Shown here one piece after another: positions 10,701-19,480 of a DNA stretch of 64,000 bases (positions within the stretch are counted from its first letter, which is position 1; every line of letters begins with the position of its first letter). Both the position numbers and the translations under genes were made by a program. A model generated the notes under the pieces. The model saw only the letters and a program-made list of their open reading frames with translations. It did no database searches and had not been told where the DNA came from. The stretch spans positions 5,518,001 through 5,582,000 of the forward strand of contig NC_060252.1 of NCBI RefSeq assembly GCF_921293095.1. Direction: 5' to 3'. This stretch comes from Ischnura elegans (Eukaryota > Arthropoda > Insecta > Odonata > Coenagrionidae).

Positions 10701-13700
10701 AGACACTCTATTTTTCACAAACTTAACCACAAAAATCCCTGAAATGTGGTGAGACGTGACGTAAACGACGCGATCTCCAACGGCTTGTGCTAGCTTGTGA
10801 AGACATGTGATCTTTCTAGGAGGATATGGCACGATGGCACCAGATGGCACCACCCGCGAAAGAAAATAGTCCCAGACCGAATACAGTTTTATCGATGAGA
10901 TACAATTTTATCGATGCATATGAATTTGCCAGTCCTCTTGCATCTTTTTTCGTCATTAAAGGAAATAAAGAAACAAAACCTTCTAAGTAACTTCCTAAGC
11001 GCGATTTTTGTATCTTGATTGTCCACCCTCGTATTTAGGTACGAAAACTTCCTGTGCCGTCTGGGATGTAACATGATGTCACCATCCATTTTAAATAGCA
11101 AAACGATTTCGTATATTACTCACCACCTTTGAAGGAGAAATTTGTCTGAGGAGAAACGTCTGAGGAGAGCGAAAATCTGGCTAATGATTGGTTGTAAGCA
11201 CATCCCGTCTTTGGGGGTACATGGATCACGTAATCTATTCAAAAACTAGGCATCACAAAAAATTACCTTACATTTAGATATTAAGGCCCAAGAGGCGACA
11301 AGTGGTCCGCATTTGTGATAGGAATTGATTTTAAAAAAACAATCTACAACAAGCGGAGACCCACCACTCGTAACCACTAACGACCCAGCCCCTATTGTCC
11401 CTCACCATTGTTGCTTTGTGCGTGTGTGTATTGTTGCAGGGACGACGTATCGTGGCGAGTGGGATGGTTGGTACGGGCCCTCCGCCAGGAACGGCAACAA
11501 GCCCCCCTCCGCAGACTACTTGAACCGCGTCCTCGGCAGCAAGGCGGGCCAGGCCCTCGGGGCCATCGGCCTACCTCTCTCCAAGGAGGCCATCTCCAGG
11601 CTGAGGGCCCAAACACAGGTGGACTGCGACGCCGCACCCCAAGGACGCTCTGCTAATGGTAAGGTGTGAAGATAGTGTGTGTTCAGGCGGGTACATGTGA
11701 ATAGAGGAGTTTGGTGGTGAGATATTTGGAGGAGGCGACCGACCATAGGGTGGAGAGAAACCCGGCGTCGGCATTAGCCTGCTCGTAATGAAATGCGCCA
11801 CGGGGACCACAGGTCAACGTCCCAGAAAAGCCCTCTTTAAAGCACTTAAGCTGGCATCTGGAAGACTTCGGAAAATCCACCATCTTTGTGGTACTCCATT
11901 ATAAAGTTTCTTTGATACTTCACTTTTACTTATATCCCTAGTTTTTTACATACTTAACGCGACACGGGTTTCGATGACTAATCATTATCACCAGGCGTAA
12001 ATTATTACGTATTTACCTTATTATTGCAACCTAGTTACCGAACGAAGGAAGAGATGAATTTTAATACGGACGCCAGAATTGGCGATAAGGATGGGTAAAG
12101 ATGTTCGTTTATTCGAGCGCTGTCCTGGTTTTCAATAATTTTAAAAATTTCCAACTTAGACTTATAGAGTTTAATTCGCAGCGGTCGTTGCATAATTTTA
12201 AAATATTCATTTTGAAATCGCTCTTAAGGCAGTTACATATTAAGTGTTTAGAACAATTACTTTTATCGTCTTTGCTTTTTCTGTAAGCACTTAAATGTTC
12301 ATGCTTCCTCACTTCGAAGCTTCTTCCAGTCTGCCCCACGTAGACACCATAGCAATCGCTGCATTTCAGCGAATACACTCCACATCTGTACGATTGATAT
12401 ATCGTATCCTTACAGTTTACAAGCAGTCTTCTCAGAGTGGCATTAGATTTAAAAGCCATGTGGAATTTGTCTCTAGGTAAATGATGAGCCATTTTCAGTG
12501 AAAGTGCATCAAGGTACGTCACTGACCACCACTACTTCTTTTTATTTTCGACCGCAGAAAACATTTGGTCGATAGCCAATCTTCTCTGTTTTCTAAATAT
12601 CAATTTCTGTACTTATTATATTTTAGGAATAACCGTTGGCTGAATTATTTTGTTCTTCCTCTTCGTCAGCTAGATAACTAGGTCACAGTAATAAGATAAA
12701 TAGATAATAATTTACGCCTGAAGATGACGATTACTCATCGAAGCCCGGGTCGCTTTATGTAAAAAAGTAGTGATATAAGTAAAGGTGCACTATCAAAGAA
12801 ACCTTTGGAAAATCCCTGCCGACGCCTGGATTTAAACCCGGGAGCCACTGGATGTAATCCGCTTCATATGGAATAATCCGTTCGGGATCAAAAACATTTC
12901 TTAGGTCATAAAAAATTGTTAGATGCACTATATGGGTACTTCAAAAGAGAATTCCTGCAAACCACTTATGAAACAGCTGAACGTGCTTACCAGTGCATTT
13001 GCTGCAAGGGTTCCACAAGGCTCAGCCCTAAGACCCCTGATATTCAATATTTTTCCACTGACTTCGCCATTGACAGGAGTGATTGGAATTCAGCAGTAGC
13101 GTTGATTGCTTTGAGCGACGACGCAGCCGTTCTAACTACACGAAGCTGTATGAAACAAGAAATATGGGATTGATAGGACGCACTAGATGGCATTATCAAC
13201 TGGTGTAGCAAATGACGAATGCAACTAAGACGAAGCGAATCCATTTTTAAAACCGGATGGACAGTGACGAAAGGCATACTTGCCTGCAGATGAAACAACA
13301 TTTGAAAAGAGGTAGAGCAAGAAAAATCACCGCGATAGGCCAATGGAGAAGTTTATTGGGCCAAGTGTACCTCCCCGGCTCGGCGTGGTTTCCTAACAAA
13401 AGGTCGAATGGAAAAATAAGATACAATAGAAAGAAGATGTCAAAGGTCCAATCAGAAAATGGTAGGCTACGCATAAGGTGAAATTTGAATATATTAAAAT
13501 ATGAGTTAGATCTGTATCAAATATCCCATACTTGTTACTGCAGTACCCCCTGGGCTAAAGGAGCTATGATTTTTGCTAACATTAATTTTAAATGTGATTC
13601 CAAGCTGCTGCTGACAACCACTACTGACTATGTCCTTGTATCAGTGAAGTGTTAAATAACTGAAACAAATGTTCTTGGTATTTAGAGGGACTCAAATTAC

Positions 13701-16700
13701 TCGATATAAGCGATTGATTTCAGAAATAAAAACGATAGGCACTATCGGAACGGATAGGAGATAGACATCTACCTGAAAATTATAGCCCAATTACTTTGCG
13801 GTAATTTTTTTCAAATAAATTTTTAAAAGCGTGGCAAAATTGTGAAGTTTAGACCAATAAAATATGTGTTTAGTAATTGAACGTGTTAATAGTATAACTT
13901 ATCTAGTAATAACCCTAGAGTTTGAAGTGGGCACAACACAGACTCAGTAAATAAAGTATGCCCTACCTAAATTTTATCTGCTTTGTAACAGATATTCATT
14001 AGGTAATCTGAGATCACATTACAATGAATAAGTAAACTCTAAATTGACATACGGTATGATTTCATGGGGTGGAGCTTACCTGATCTCTACTAAACCACCT
14101 AACCCAGATAGCACAAAAGAGCAGAGTTATCTGTTTCTTATGGTTTTCTTACGGAAGAAAATGATAAGCAGCTTATCGTATGCTATGGTACTTAAATAGG
14201 GCAAGGATAAGATTTTAATGAAGAATGGGTAAGGAATGCCGTCAAATATCCTCAGATTAACACAGGTGGCTTCTGTTGAATGAGAGCCAAAGGCGGCAAA
14301 ACAGCGTACTACACATGCTACATGCCTTACATACACATGCCTTTAAAGCCTAGCGGTGAAATTCAGCGAGTCTTTATGAAAGATAAACAACTGATAACAG
14401 ATTTTCTTGGAAATAGGAAAACATTTTAACGGCTGCAGATTACCTGCTGTTGAAAATGCAATGCATAATGTGCGCACTTTTTCCTGATGGCGGAAAAAAA
14501 TAACTGCGGGGCGAATCAAACTTGTTACCTACAGCTTCAATCTCGGCGAGAGTTGTACGGAGACGATTGTAATGATACAGAATGCCTTTAGGGACGGAAG
14601 TATGGACATAACACAGATAAAAAAGCGTCACAGGCGGTTTAAAGTTGGCCGCACATCTGCTGACAGTGACCATGTTCCTTATATACAGAGTATGAGGGTT
14701 CAAGGGGGGCCCTTCGGAGGTACAACACACCGGGGCTGGGAACCAAGTCAGAGACTTACACGCCCGATCACCCGGGGAGGGGAAGGAGAGGAAGGGAAAA
14801 GGAAAGAGGCGCCACCGCGATAGGAGCCCGTCGACGCCCCTGGGATAGGATAGGAAGGAAGGGATGGGATGGGGAAAAACACTTCAACGCTATAGAAGCG
14901 AAGAAGGCACACTAAAACGAAAGCGAAACCAAGCAAATCTATTAATGTTTTAACGACTTTAGAGGACCATTCTACGAGGAAGAATGATCCAACTATCAAA
15001 TCGTAAGATGGTTCTTGCATACAATTATGTAAAATGGATTGACCTTAAAATTTCTCTGAGCTCTGGGGGGGGGGGGGTTATCCCCCAAAACGCCTTACGC
15101 GTGGGCCATGTGTGCAACTGACACTGCATCTCACTGTTTCCTCAAATCCCTCGCCACTTCCTTTACTTTTCAAAGTGTGGTGATACGTCTTTAAATCTTG
15201 CAGATTCGTAACGTAAGCCCCAGACACAGGGAACTTCGATCGTCTGTCATTAACTGGATGAGCGAAAGCCTCCACAAAAAAAGAATAATCAGCACTCGAA
15301 GAAACAATTGTCACCGAATTACGAGTCATGTTCAATCAAAATGTATTCCAAGTAGAAATATTCAAAATCAAAATTATCACAAAAACAGCCATGAAAACTA
15401 ATAATCTCATAAGAAACATAGCCAATACTTATACTAAAGAAAAGCTAAGTACAAAGCTGTGTTTGCCTGCCAGCACCAAAAATGATTTTTTGAGAAATCA
15501 CTCCTTCAGTCGGCCGATGTGTTCGCCGAAAAGCAAGAGAACAGGCCGACCCCCGAACAGTGGCAGAGTGGAGGGGGGATCTTGCAAGGGAGTGGGGGGG
15601 AATAAGGCGATGTCCAAGTTAACTGCATCGGTATAAACTTCCGGTAGGCGCCCGTGTTGACTGGGACCTCTGGAAAACGCCTCGTCATCCAAGCAGGGGT
15701 TGGGGGAGACGAGCGTACCGCCGGGTTTCCTCTCCTCTATCTCCTGGGTTGGAGACATGGCCAAGTGGGGTGATCGCTGGTTGAGGCTGGCTGGTTGAGC
15801 TGGTGGATGGCCATTGGAATTCAAGGAGGGGAATAGTAGGAATAGTGAGGTGTTGGAGGGAGAGAGAATCGTGATAGGACTGTGGAGAAGCTAACCAGGT
15901 TCCTCAAGGTGCTGAAGGAAGTGGATCTGACTTTGAAGCCCTCAAAGTGTGAGTTCTTCAAGGACAAAGTGGACTATTTAGGCTTCGGGATAAGTAATGA
16001 AGGAATAAAGCAGGGTGAGAGGAAAATCAAGGCAGTCAACGATTTTCGTAGGCCCGTGAATGTCCACGAAGTTAGGCAATTTGTGGGATTGACCAGCTTC
16101 TTTAGAAGATTTATACCAGGTTTCGCGATTCTTAGCAGTCCCCTGACGCGACTGACAAAGAAAGATGTAGCCTTTGAGTGGGGCCAAGAGCAGCAGAGTG
16201 CATTCCAAGAATTAAAAAAGAAATTGGTGGAACGACCAACGTTGGCCTTATTCGACGCGCAGGCGGTGCATGAAGTACGCACCGACGTCAGGAAGAGTGG
16301 CCTGGCTGGGATCCTGTTACACACTGTGTTTGCCTGCCAGCCTGAGGCATAATAATGCAGTTTGACTTCTCATTCCAAACTGCATTCTTATGCCTCAGCA
16401 CCCACTTCCCCTTGATTGCAAAGGAGTAGGTATTCCTCCGCCGTACTAACTATATAAGTCTTGATCTCCAGGTGGGCTGGCGTCGGAGGGCATCGTTCGA
16501 AGGACAGAGTTCGGAGACGAGAGTTCCGAGAAAAGAGTCTCCGAGTCTTTGAGCCGAATGGCCTTTGGCGAAAATGCTTTGCGCGAAAAATCTCCCGCTA
16601 AGGACTTTTCGCGCGAAGTTCTGCGGATAAGTTCGGAGGAATTTCTTGGGGTACCAGAAATTTTTTGGGGGTACCAGAAATTTGTGGGGCGTACACTAAA

Positions 16701-17902
16701 AAAGGCCACATCCTCTGTGGAAATTTGACCACAAAATTGCTTGAACTTGTGGAGAAAAAAACTTCCACCGTAACATTAAGTATACATCATCAAAAAAACA
16801 TTTTCAAGACTTCACAGGTCCACTACAGTCCTCTTGATGAACACACACTTTGCTAACCCCCACAATTGTCACAAAAAGATCCAGGAATCAGTTGTTATAA
16901 TTGAATGGAATATATATAATTTTATTATTGATTCAGACATAATCAAGAAAAATTTCCAGAAATTGGGGGTACCAGAAATTTTTGGGGGTTACACTAAAAA
17001 TGCCACAAAAGCATGCCCATCCCCATATCCTCCTCTACTTGACACTTATTTTATTAATGTCTTAATCTTACCATAAGATACGGTCGTATATTATCTTTTT
17101 TTCGACCCTGGTAACTAGTTTAAGATCCCTGCCATCATTTTGAGCTTTTCGGTGCATAGAGAGTAGGCCTTAGTCAACATTTTACATCTACAATAATAGA
17201 AACTCCGAGAAAATTTGGGGATAAATTCCAATTCTGCAATTCTTGATGGGATGAATTCCTTATTGGCCAAAATTAAGATGGTGGGTTCGAGTTGCATCGG
17301 GGTACATTATCTCCATCCAGGGAATGGGTGTATGTGCCTATTATGTTGGTTGTTTCTACCCCTGATGGAAAGGCCATAATGTGTTGTTTTCAGGGGTAAA
17401 TGGACATAAGTAAAACATTAAAAAGAGGAAAATGTAAATCCTGACAATATCTAGATGATATCCTAAGTTTTTCACAAGAAATTCGTTACTGTAAGCTGTC
17501 GGTCGAGCGGGAGTACAGTTAAAATTTCTTTCGATCGTCCCAGGAATCAACGGAGACAGGACGACGGTGTACTGGAGTCAGCTGAGCAGCTTCGAATACA
17601 GCTCCGAGTACGACGATGACATGGACGAGACGAGCAGCCCCTTCTACAGGTCATCGGACACGGCTCAATGCGATCCCCTCAAGGCACCCTGCCTCTTCAA
17701 CGTCCGGGAGGACCCTTGCGAGAGGCGGAACCTCGCCTCGCGATACCCAGGGAAGCTGGCTGACATGCTGGCCAGGCTAAGCGACTACAACGCAACGGCC
17801 ATCCCGCCCTCTAACCTTCCCATAGACCCAAGGGGCAACCCCAAACTGTGGCAGTACACATGGTCCTCCTTCGGCAACCGAATCCTCCCCAAAGACCTCT
17901 GA
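1523..17902 (+). CDS. Arsb: arylsulfatase B-like gene, 3' part (five exons)
   Basis: Five exons (1523-1784, 2322-2479, 7768-8083, 11440-11658, 17544-17902) join with intact GT-AG borders and matching phases into 437 codons plus stop. The family hydrolyses sulfate esters of N-acetylgalactosamine 4-sulfate in glycosaminoglycans, in the lysosome. Visible landmarks, numbered from the first exon codon, are a His in the AHAAMHSGN segment (57), the metal-binding DNGG (120-123), a Lys before TLWEGGVRG (142), HITDWLPT, the KGTTYRGEWDGWYGP block, and a C-terminal CLFNVREDPCERRNLA block ending shortly after LWQYTW. The human enzyme has about 533 residues, so roughly the N-terminal quarter to third is missing here, including the signal peptide and the C-x-P-S-R formylglycine site; those exons must lie left of the window. 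Introns are 537, 5288, 3356 and 5885 bp and full of repeats. Insects carry several such paralogs, so family is certain but one-to-one orthology with ARSB is not. Confidence 0.9.
2083..2258. repeat. foldback element (85-bp arms, 6-bp loop)
   Basis: Arms 2083-2167 and 2174-2258 are inverted copies with four mismatches in 85 and a 6-base loop. The outer ends read AGGGTGGAGGTTTT. The right arm contains CCTGAAGA...GGCGAAAC, like the hammerhead-type core of Penelope terminal repeats. It sits in the first visible arylsulfatase intron, 63 bp before the next exon, so the pre-mRNA would contain a long hairpin. Short open frames on both strands here are by-products of the palindrome. Confidence 0.85.
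2322..2479 (+). CDS. Arsb: arylsulfatase B-like exon b
   Basis: The acceptor is CCAAACAG and the donor is GGGA|GTAAGT. Joining exon a restores the AAM codons of the family (KFA-A-M), followed by the LDESVGMVTEAL helix and the FSTDNGGP metal-binding loop, ending at NWPLRG in phase 0. The small size is normal for this region of sulfatase genes. Confidence 0.9.
2480..4359 (+). other. arylsulfatase intron b/c, 5' part, no feature recognised
   Basis: This part holds only short open frames (such as 3119-3319 and 3362-3646) with no recognised protein. A more CpG-rich patch at about 3880-4340 has no identifiable gene. Confidence 0.5.
4360..5012 (+). pseudogene. non-LTR retrotransposon reverse-transcriptase remnant
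   Basis: The open frame at 4360-4818 contains a weathered fingers/palm segment: YQSRFSKHFSTQRALLKASD, then DIRRSIDGKEVTVLAQFDHS and the position of the first catalytic block (QFDHSEAF for the usual FDFSKAF). Downstream, in another frame, VISLGICLSDTIDWRDQL matches the thumb segment (LG...D..L.W) of Jockey/R1/CR1-type proteins, up to about 5010. The catalytic Asp pair is missing through deletion and frameshift. The element is interrupted on its right by the poly-G MITE that starts at 5016. Confidence 0.65.
5016..5275 (+). mobile_element. poly-G MITE (hAT-like), copy 1
   Basis: The left end is CAGGGGCGCAGCAAGGAATT, and the body matches the copies at 27677-27972 and 59900-60215, including GGATAAGCGGTAGGTGCGAG, TTAAGTAAAATGGATTAA and TTTCTCTGAGCTCTGG followed by a G run. 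The right terminus beyond the G run is not recognisable, so this copy is truncated or rearranged there. It inserted into the LINE remnant at 4360-5012. Confidence 0.75.
5276..5618. other. intron stretch, nothing recognised
   Basis: AT-rich sequence between two transposon remnants, with no coding or repeat signal that can be supported. Confidence 0.5.
5619..7390 (-). pseudogene. CR1-like LINE reverse transcriptase, broken
   Basis: On the minus strand the pieces occur in protein order. About 7390-7150 has a DWK...YRPIS-type segment in shifted frames. 7165-6878 is open and includes HGFRKSRSC and the first catalytic block (LKKAFDEILHENL). About 6870-6780 has VTSGVPQG then LLLLYIYSI. About 6309-6180 has NDIGKIVHSKLRLFSDDAVI, where the catalytic pair is DD in FSDD. 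6128-5619 is an open frame with LGVRLNNDLSWNKHI, LVRPHLEYAASVWDP and VQRRAARHV. A stretch of about 470 bp (6310-6780) splits the YIND motif region and looks inserted. The order and motifs fit the CR1/Jockey group. There are several frameshifts and no endonuclease part, so it is dead. Confidence 0.8.
7386..7435. repeat. short inverted repeat, 23-bp arms
   Basis: Arms 7386-7408 and 7413-7435 match with one mismatch around a 4-base loop. No transposon terminus or target duplication is seen. Confidence 0.85.
7768..8083 (+). CDS. Arsb: arylsulfatase B-like exon c
   Basis: The acceptor is TGTTCGCAG and the donor is AAAG|GTAACG. The exon enters in phase 0 directly after PLRG and encodes VKNTLWEGGVRGAGF, SPLLTNNGEG, QLFHITDWLPTLY, VDGYDSW and LHNIDDIYG, ending at WKVMK plus one base. 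The Lys before NTLWEGG aligns with the substrate-sulfate-binding Lys of the family. This is the largest internal exon in the window. Confidence 0.92.
8084..8874 (+). other. arylsulfatase intron c/d, 5' part
   Basis: No gene is recognised. A CpG-rich patch at about 8610-8850 has a base composition unlike its flanks and may be an unidentified repeat. Confidence 0.4.
8875..9023. repeat. foldback repeat, 73-bp arms, 3-base loop
   Basis: Arms 8875-8947 and 8951-9023 are inverted copies with six differences in 73, all of them transitions. It lies in the third visible arylsulfatase intron, so the transcript would form a near-continuous duplex. It has no relation in sequence to the foldback at 2083-2258, and no target duplication is seen. 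Confidence 0.85.
9024..11439 (+). other. arylsulfatase intron c/d, remainder
   Basis: Apart from the palindrome at 10391-10418 and a small direct repeat of TTTTATCGATG near 10885-10920, nothing recognisable is seen. The open frame at 9823-10095 has no recognised similarity. Confidence 0.5.
10391..10418. repeat. perfect 28-bp palindrome
   Basis: The 14-base half sequence TCGGGATGTTGATG is followed at once by its exact reverse complement, with no loop. It sits in an AT-rich intron without other repeat features. Confidence 0.9.
11440..11658 (+). CDS. Arsb: arylsulfatase B-like exon d
   Basis: The acceptor is TTGTTGCAG and the donor is AATG|GTAAGG. The split Gly codon with exon c gives KGTTYRGEWDGWYGPS, a block strongly conserved in arylsulfatase B. 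The rest (residues about 265-318) is the variable segment rich in Ala, Gly and Gln that lies before the C-terminal domain. Confidence 0.9.
11700..11878 (-). repeat. SINE, 3' part (separated from its head by a Penelope insertion)
   Basis: On the minus strand this includes GGATTTTCCGAAG, GGGACGTTGACCTGTGGTCC, CATTTCATTACGAGCAGGC and TGCCGACGCCGGGTTTCTC. The copy at 19195-19480 shares the same order of segments. Its tRNA-like head is found at 12807-12872, on the other side of the Penelope-like element. Confidence 0.65.
11968..11995 (-). ncRNA. hammerhead-like core in left Penelope repeat
   Basis: The minus strand reads CCTGGTGA, then a GATTAGTCATC region and GAAAC. The first box departs from CTGANGA, so it is probably inactive. 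It is the inverted partner of the motif at 12717-12743. Confidence 0.4.
12109..12522 (-). pseudogene. GIY-YIG endonuclease domain of a Penelope-like element (137 aa)
   Basis: The frame is open for 137 codons. Residues about 48-80 hold the domain core, with GVYSLKCSDC followed by GVYVGQTGRSF. A conserved Arg (in SFEVRKHEH) and His residues follow. It is only the 3' part of the element's single long frame, with no start context of its own, and so is a truncated remnant rather than a host gene. Confidence 0.8.
12717..12743 (+). ncRNA. hammerhead-like core in right Penelope repeat
   Basis: CCTGAAGATGACGATTACTC leads into ATCGAAG. The stem GATGA/TCATC closes a 7-base loop between a CTGAA(G)A box and GAAG. 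Penelope-like terminal repeats are known to carry minimal hammerhead ribozymes. Here GAAG replaces GAAA, so activity is uncertain. Confidence 0.45.
12807..12872 (-). repeat. SINE head (B box), split by the Penelope insertion
   Basis: On the minus strand, CCCGGGTTTAAATCCAGGCG contains a B-box-like element, followed by GGCAGGGATTTTCC. The remainder of the same SINE continues at 11878 and below. Confidence 0.55.
12903..14150 (+). pseudogene. scattered LINE reverse-transcriptase remnants
   Basis: The open frame at 12916-13173 shows a decayed palm region: a GSTRLSPKTPDIQYFSTDFA stretch in place of GSALSPLIFNIF..D, then ALIALSDDAAVLT in place of the ADDxAVL catalytic block. Around 13765-13800 there is LPENYSPITL (compare NYRPITL). 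At about 14050-14130 there is YGMISWGGAYLI, like the conserved YG..WG segment near the C terminus. The pieces are in no single frame and the motif order is disturbed, so more than one old element may be involved. Confidence 0.45.
14150..14560. repeat. dispersed repeat, copy 1
   Basis: This shares several ordered blocks with 27480-28190, including AACAACTGATAACAGATTTT and CTGATGGCGGAAAAAAATAA, then a TTGTTACCTAC block. The second copy is interrupted by a poly-G MITE. Class unknown. Confidence 0.55.
15020..15085 (+). mobile_element. poly-G MITE fragment, copy 2
   Basis: Only the part from ATGTAAAATGGATTGACC through TTTCTCTGAGCTCTGG to the G run and TTATCCCCCAAAA is present, so about the last fifth of the element. 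It is truncated on the left. Confidence 0.65.
15457..16341. repeat. 18-bp direct repeats flanking a gypsy fragment
   Basis: CTGTGTTTGCCTGCCAGC occurs exactly at 15457-15474 and 16324-16341. The 849 bp between them hold a GC-richer unclassified part (15475-15881) and a gypsy pol fragment. The pair could be a long target-site duplication, or the trace of repair with captured DNA. Confidence 0.8.
15882..16323 (+). pseudogene. Ty3/gypsy pol fragment (RT thumb to RNase H)
   Basis: The frame is open for about 147 codons up to the direct repeat. It reads through the connection region typical of gypsy elements: LTLKPSKCEFFKDKVDYLGF, the RQFVGLTSFFRRFIPGFA block, LTRLTKKDVAFEWG and AFQELKKKL, then the start of RNase H (TDVRKSGLAGILL, where the family has TDAS). 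The catalytic YxDD block lies upstream of the retained part and is absent, as are protease, integrase and LTRs. It is a captured fragment, not an active element. Confidence 0.85.
16343..16397. repeat. short inverted repeat, 22-bp arms
   Basis: Arms 16343-16364 and 16376-16397 match with one mismatch around an 11-base loop. It begins one base after the 18-bp direct repeat that closes the gypsy fragment. Confidence 0.85.
16640..17015. repeat. GGGGTACCAGAAATT repeats
   Basis: Three copies of the motif at about 16648, 16666 and 16965. The last two are each followed by a related segment ending in ACACTAAAAA. The spacing is irregular, so this is probably a rearranged dispersed repeat. Confidence 0.5.
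17544..17902 (+). CDS. Arsb: arylsulfatase B-like terminal exon e
   Basis: The acceptor is TCGTCCCAG and the exon ends at the TGA stop at 17900-17902. It encodes the C-terminal domain: TTVYWSQLSSFEY, an acidic stretch (SEYDDDMDE), CDPLKAPCLFNVREDPCER, an N-glycosylation site (YNAT) in the LSDYNATAIPP block, and LWQYTWSSFGN near the end. These match the end of arylsulfatase B in order and length. Confidence 0.92.
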
Positions 17903-19150
17903 AACGCCTCTGAGTGAGTGTGAAAATGATGACAGAGCTCATCCACGCCGAAGCGAGCCATTCGCGAGCGGCATTACTGGTGTGCTGCTCGGAAGAACTT
18001 GTTGCTAATGCGGCAACAGGACCATTCCCAAAACCACCACGCAATCGATGGGAGAGCCATCATTCTATTTCATCCTAGCTGTAGCGTGCTCAGTTCGAGC
18101 AAGTCGACGTTAGTGTTGTGCAGGCTCAGAAGTTTTGTTCCTCATTCGGCAACATAGTAGCTGCCGCAAACCAACGTAACTTCACAGCCCATCCATTGAC
18201 GTGAAAGGTCATCTCAGCTGAGGACACGTATTTTTCCAATTTTGAGAAGCCATTTTGTCATCAGTGGTGAATGGAGAGCAAGGCAGCAGCTCAGTCGGCC
18301 AGGGGCTCCTTTCCCAACACCACTGGAACACCATAACGCAGGCAATGAGAGCTCCCTCTCGATGTAGTATGCCCAATTTGGCACGGGCATATTTGTATCA
18401 ATAAGGAGTGGGTTTGTCAGCAGTGTACTTGGCAACAGAGTCCTCCCAAAGAACTTCTGAAGTTGAGCGGCCATCCTCACTGTGATGCCTTAATATGCCC
18501 TTTTCCAGTGGCCGAAAAAGACTACGTTGTGGAGCCTAAGGCTAACATCACTTACGACATTTAACCTTCTGTTATACATATATATCCGACTGTATACACA
18601 GTTCCTATCACCCATGCTCCCTACATTTAATGCCATATTGCAATAATTTTGCAGCAGTAAGAATTGTCCAAAAACCTGAATGGAGTGTGCTGTGTTTAAT
18701 ATTGACTTCATAGTTTACCACCGTAATTACTGGCTATTGTACATTCTCCGAACGATTTATACAAGAATCTAAGATAGCAACATTTACATCCTCTTTTGGA
18801 GCTCTCACTATGAAAAAGTTAGGTGCGACCAAAAAAAATTATGTCACTGTTTTTCCCAATTTAATGCATAGAGCATATCCTTCTTTAGGATGCTGGGAAT
18901 AGCACAGAGATGGGGAGAGGGGCCTCTTCAATCGAAATTGTAGCTGACGGCCATCCATGATTTCATTCTATTCTTTTGGATGCCTAGTCACAATAATTCC
19001 AAAGTGCATGGTCCTGTCAGGCTCCATCATGGGCTCTCTCAGCATCAGAATAATCACGATATCTCAAAACATGGACAGTGTTCACCACAAGCGCTGTCAG
19101 GCTACTTTATACACAACGCATCATGTTCAAAATAAAGAGTGAAGCAAGGC
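17903..19150 (+). other. probable 3' UTR and downstream sequence of the arylsulfatase gene
   Basis: The first AATAAA after the stop is at 19131-19136, which would give a 3' UTR of about 1.2 kb. No other coding signal is recognised. Confidence 0.4.
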
Positions 19151-19194
19151 ATTTTTCCCTGCGCACCAGCCATATTAAATGATGGTAATATTTT

Positions 19195-19480
19195 GGAGAT
19201 TTGGGATCAGTTGCTGTGGTGGCCAGAATTTTGGCCTCCCACACCCAGGATCTGAGTTCAAATCTTTGCGGTGCCCAATCCCTGTTTGAGTGTTACGTGG
19301 AGGGCACTTCAAGTACAGCAATCCATCAGTTGGACGGAATGCTAAGCCGCATTCCTTTTGGCACCTTTCGTTAAGAGAAGGGGTCAACAGCATGCCTAGG
19401 CCACGCTTCTGTCCACTGCTCCCTCCATATGCTTCTTTCGTGGTGCAGCAAATATACGGAGTTGTCGGTTGCCACCTCCA
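19195..19480 (+). repeat. tRNA-derived SINE
   Basis: GTGGTGGCCAGAATTTTGGC and GAGTTCAAATC are approximate A- and B-box segments. The body follows with GGGCACTTCAAGTACAGC, TGGACGGAATGCTAAG, TTTCGTTAAGAGAAGG, GCATGCC and CTTCTGTCCACTGC. The same order of blocks is found in the split SINE at 11700-12872, so both belong to one family. Confidence 0.65.

Larger units (their letters stand above)
11879..12806 (-). mobile_element. Penelope-like element with inverted terminal repeats
   Basis: Inverted repeats of about 97 bp (11906-12004 and 12707-12802, about 85% alike by eye) flank an open frame at 12109-12522 on the minus strand. That frame encodes a GIY-YIG nuclease domain (GVYVGQTGRSFEVRKHEH) preceded by a Cys pair region (CGVYSLKCSDC), the C-terminal module of Penelope-like retroelements. 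Both repeats carry a hammerhead-like core. A short direct repeat, GGAAAATCC (11870-11878 and 12807-12815), flanks the insertion and joins the two halves of a SINE. The reverse transcriptase is absent, so the copy is 5'-truncated and relies on other elements. Confidence 0.75.
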
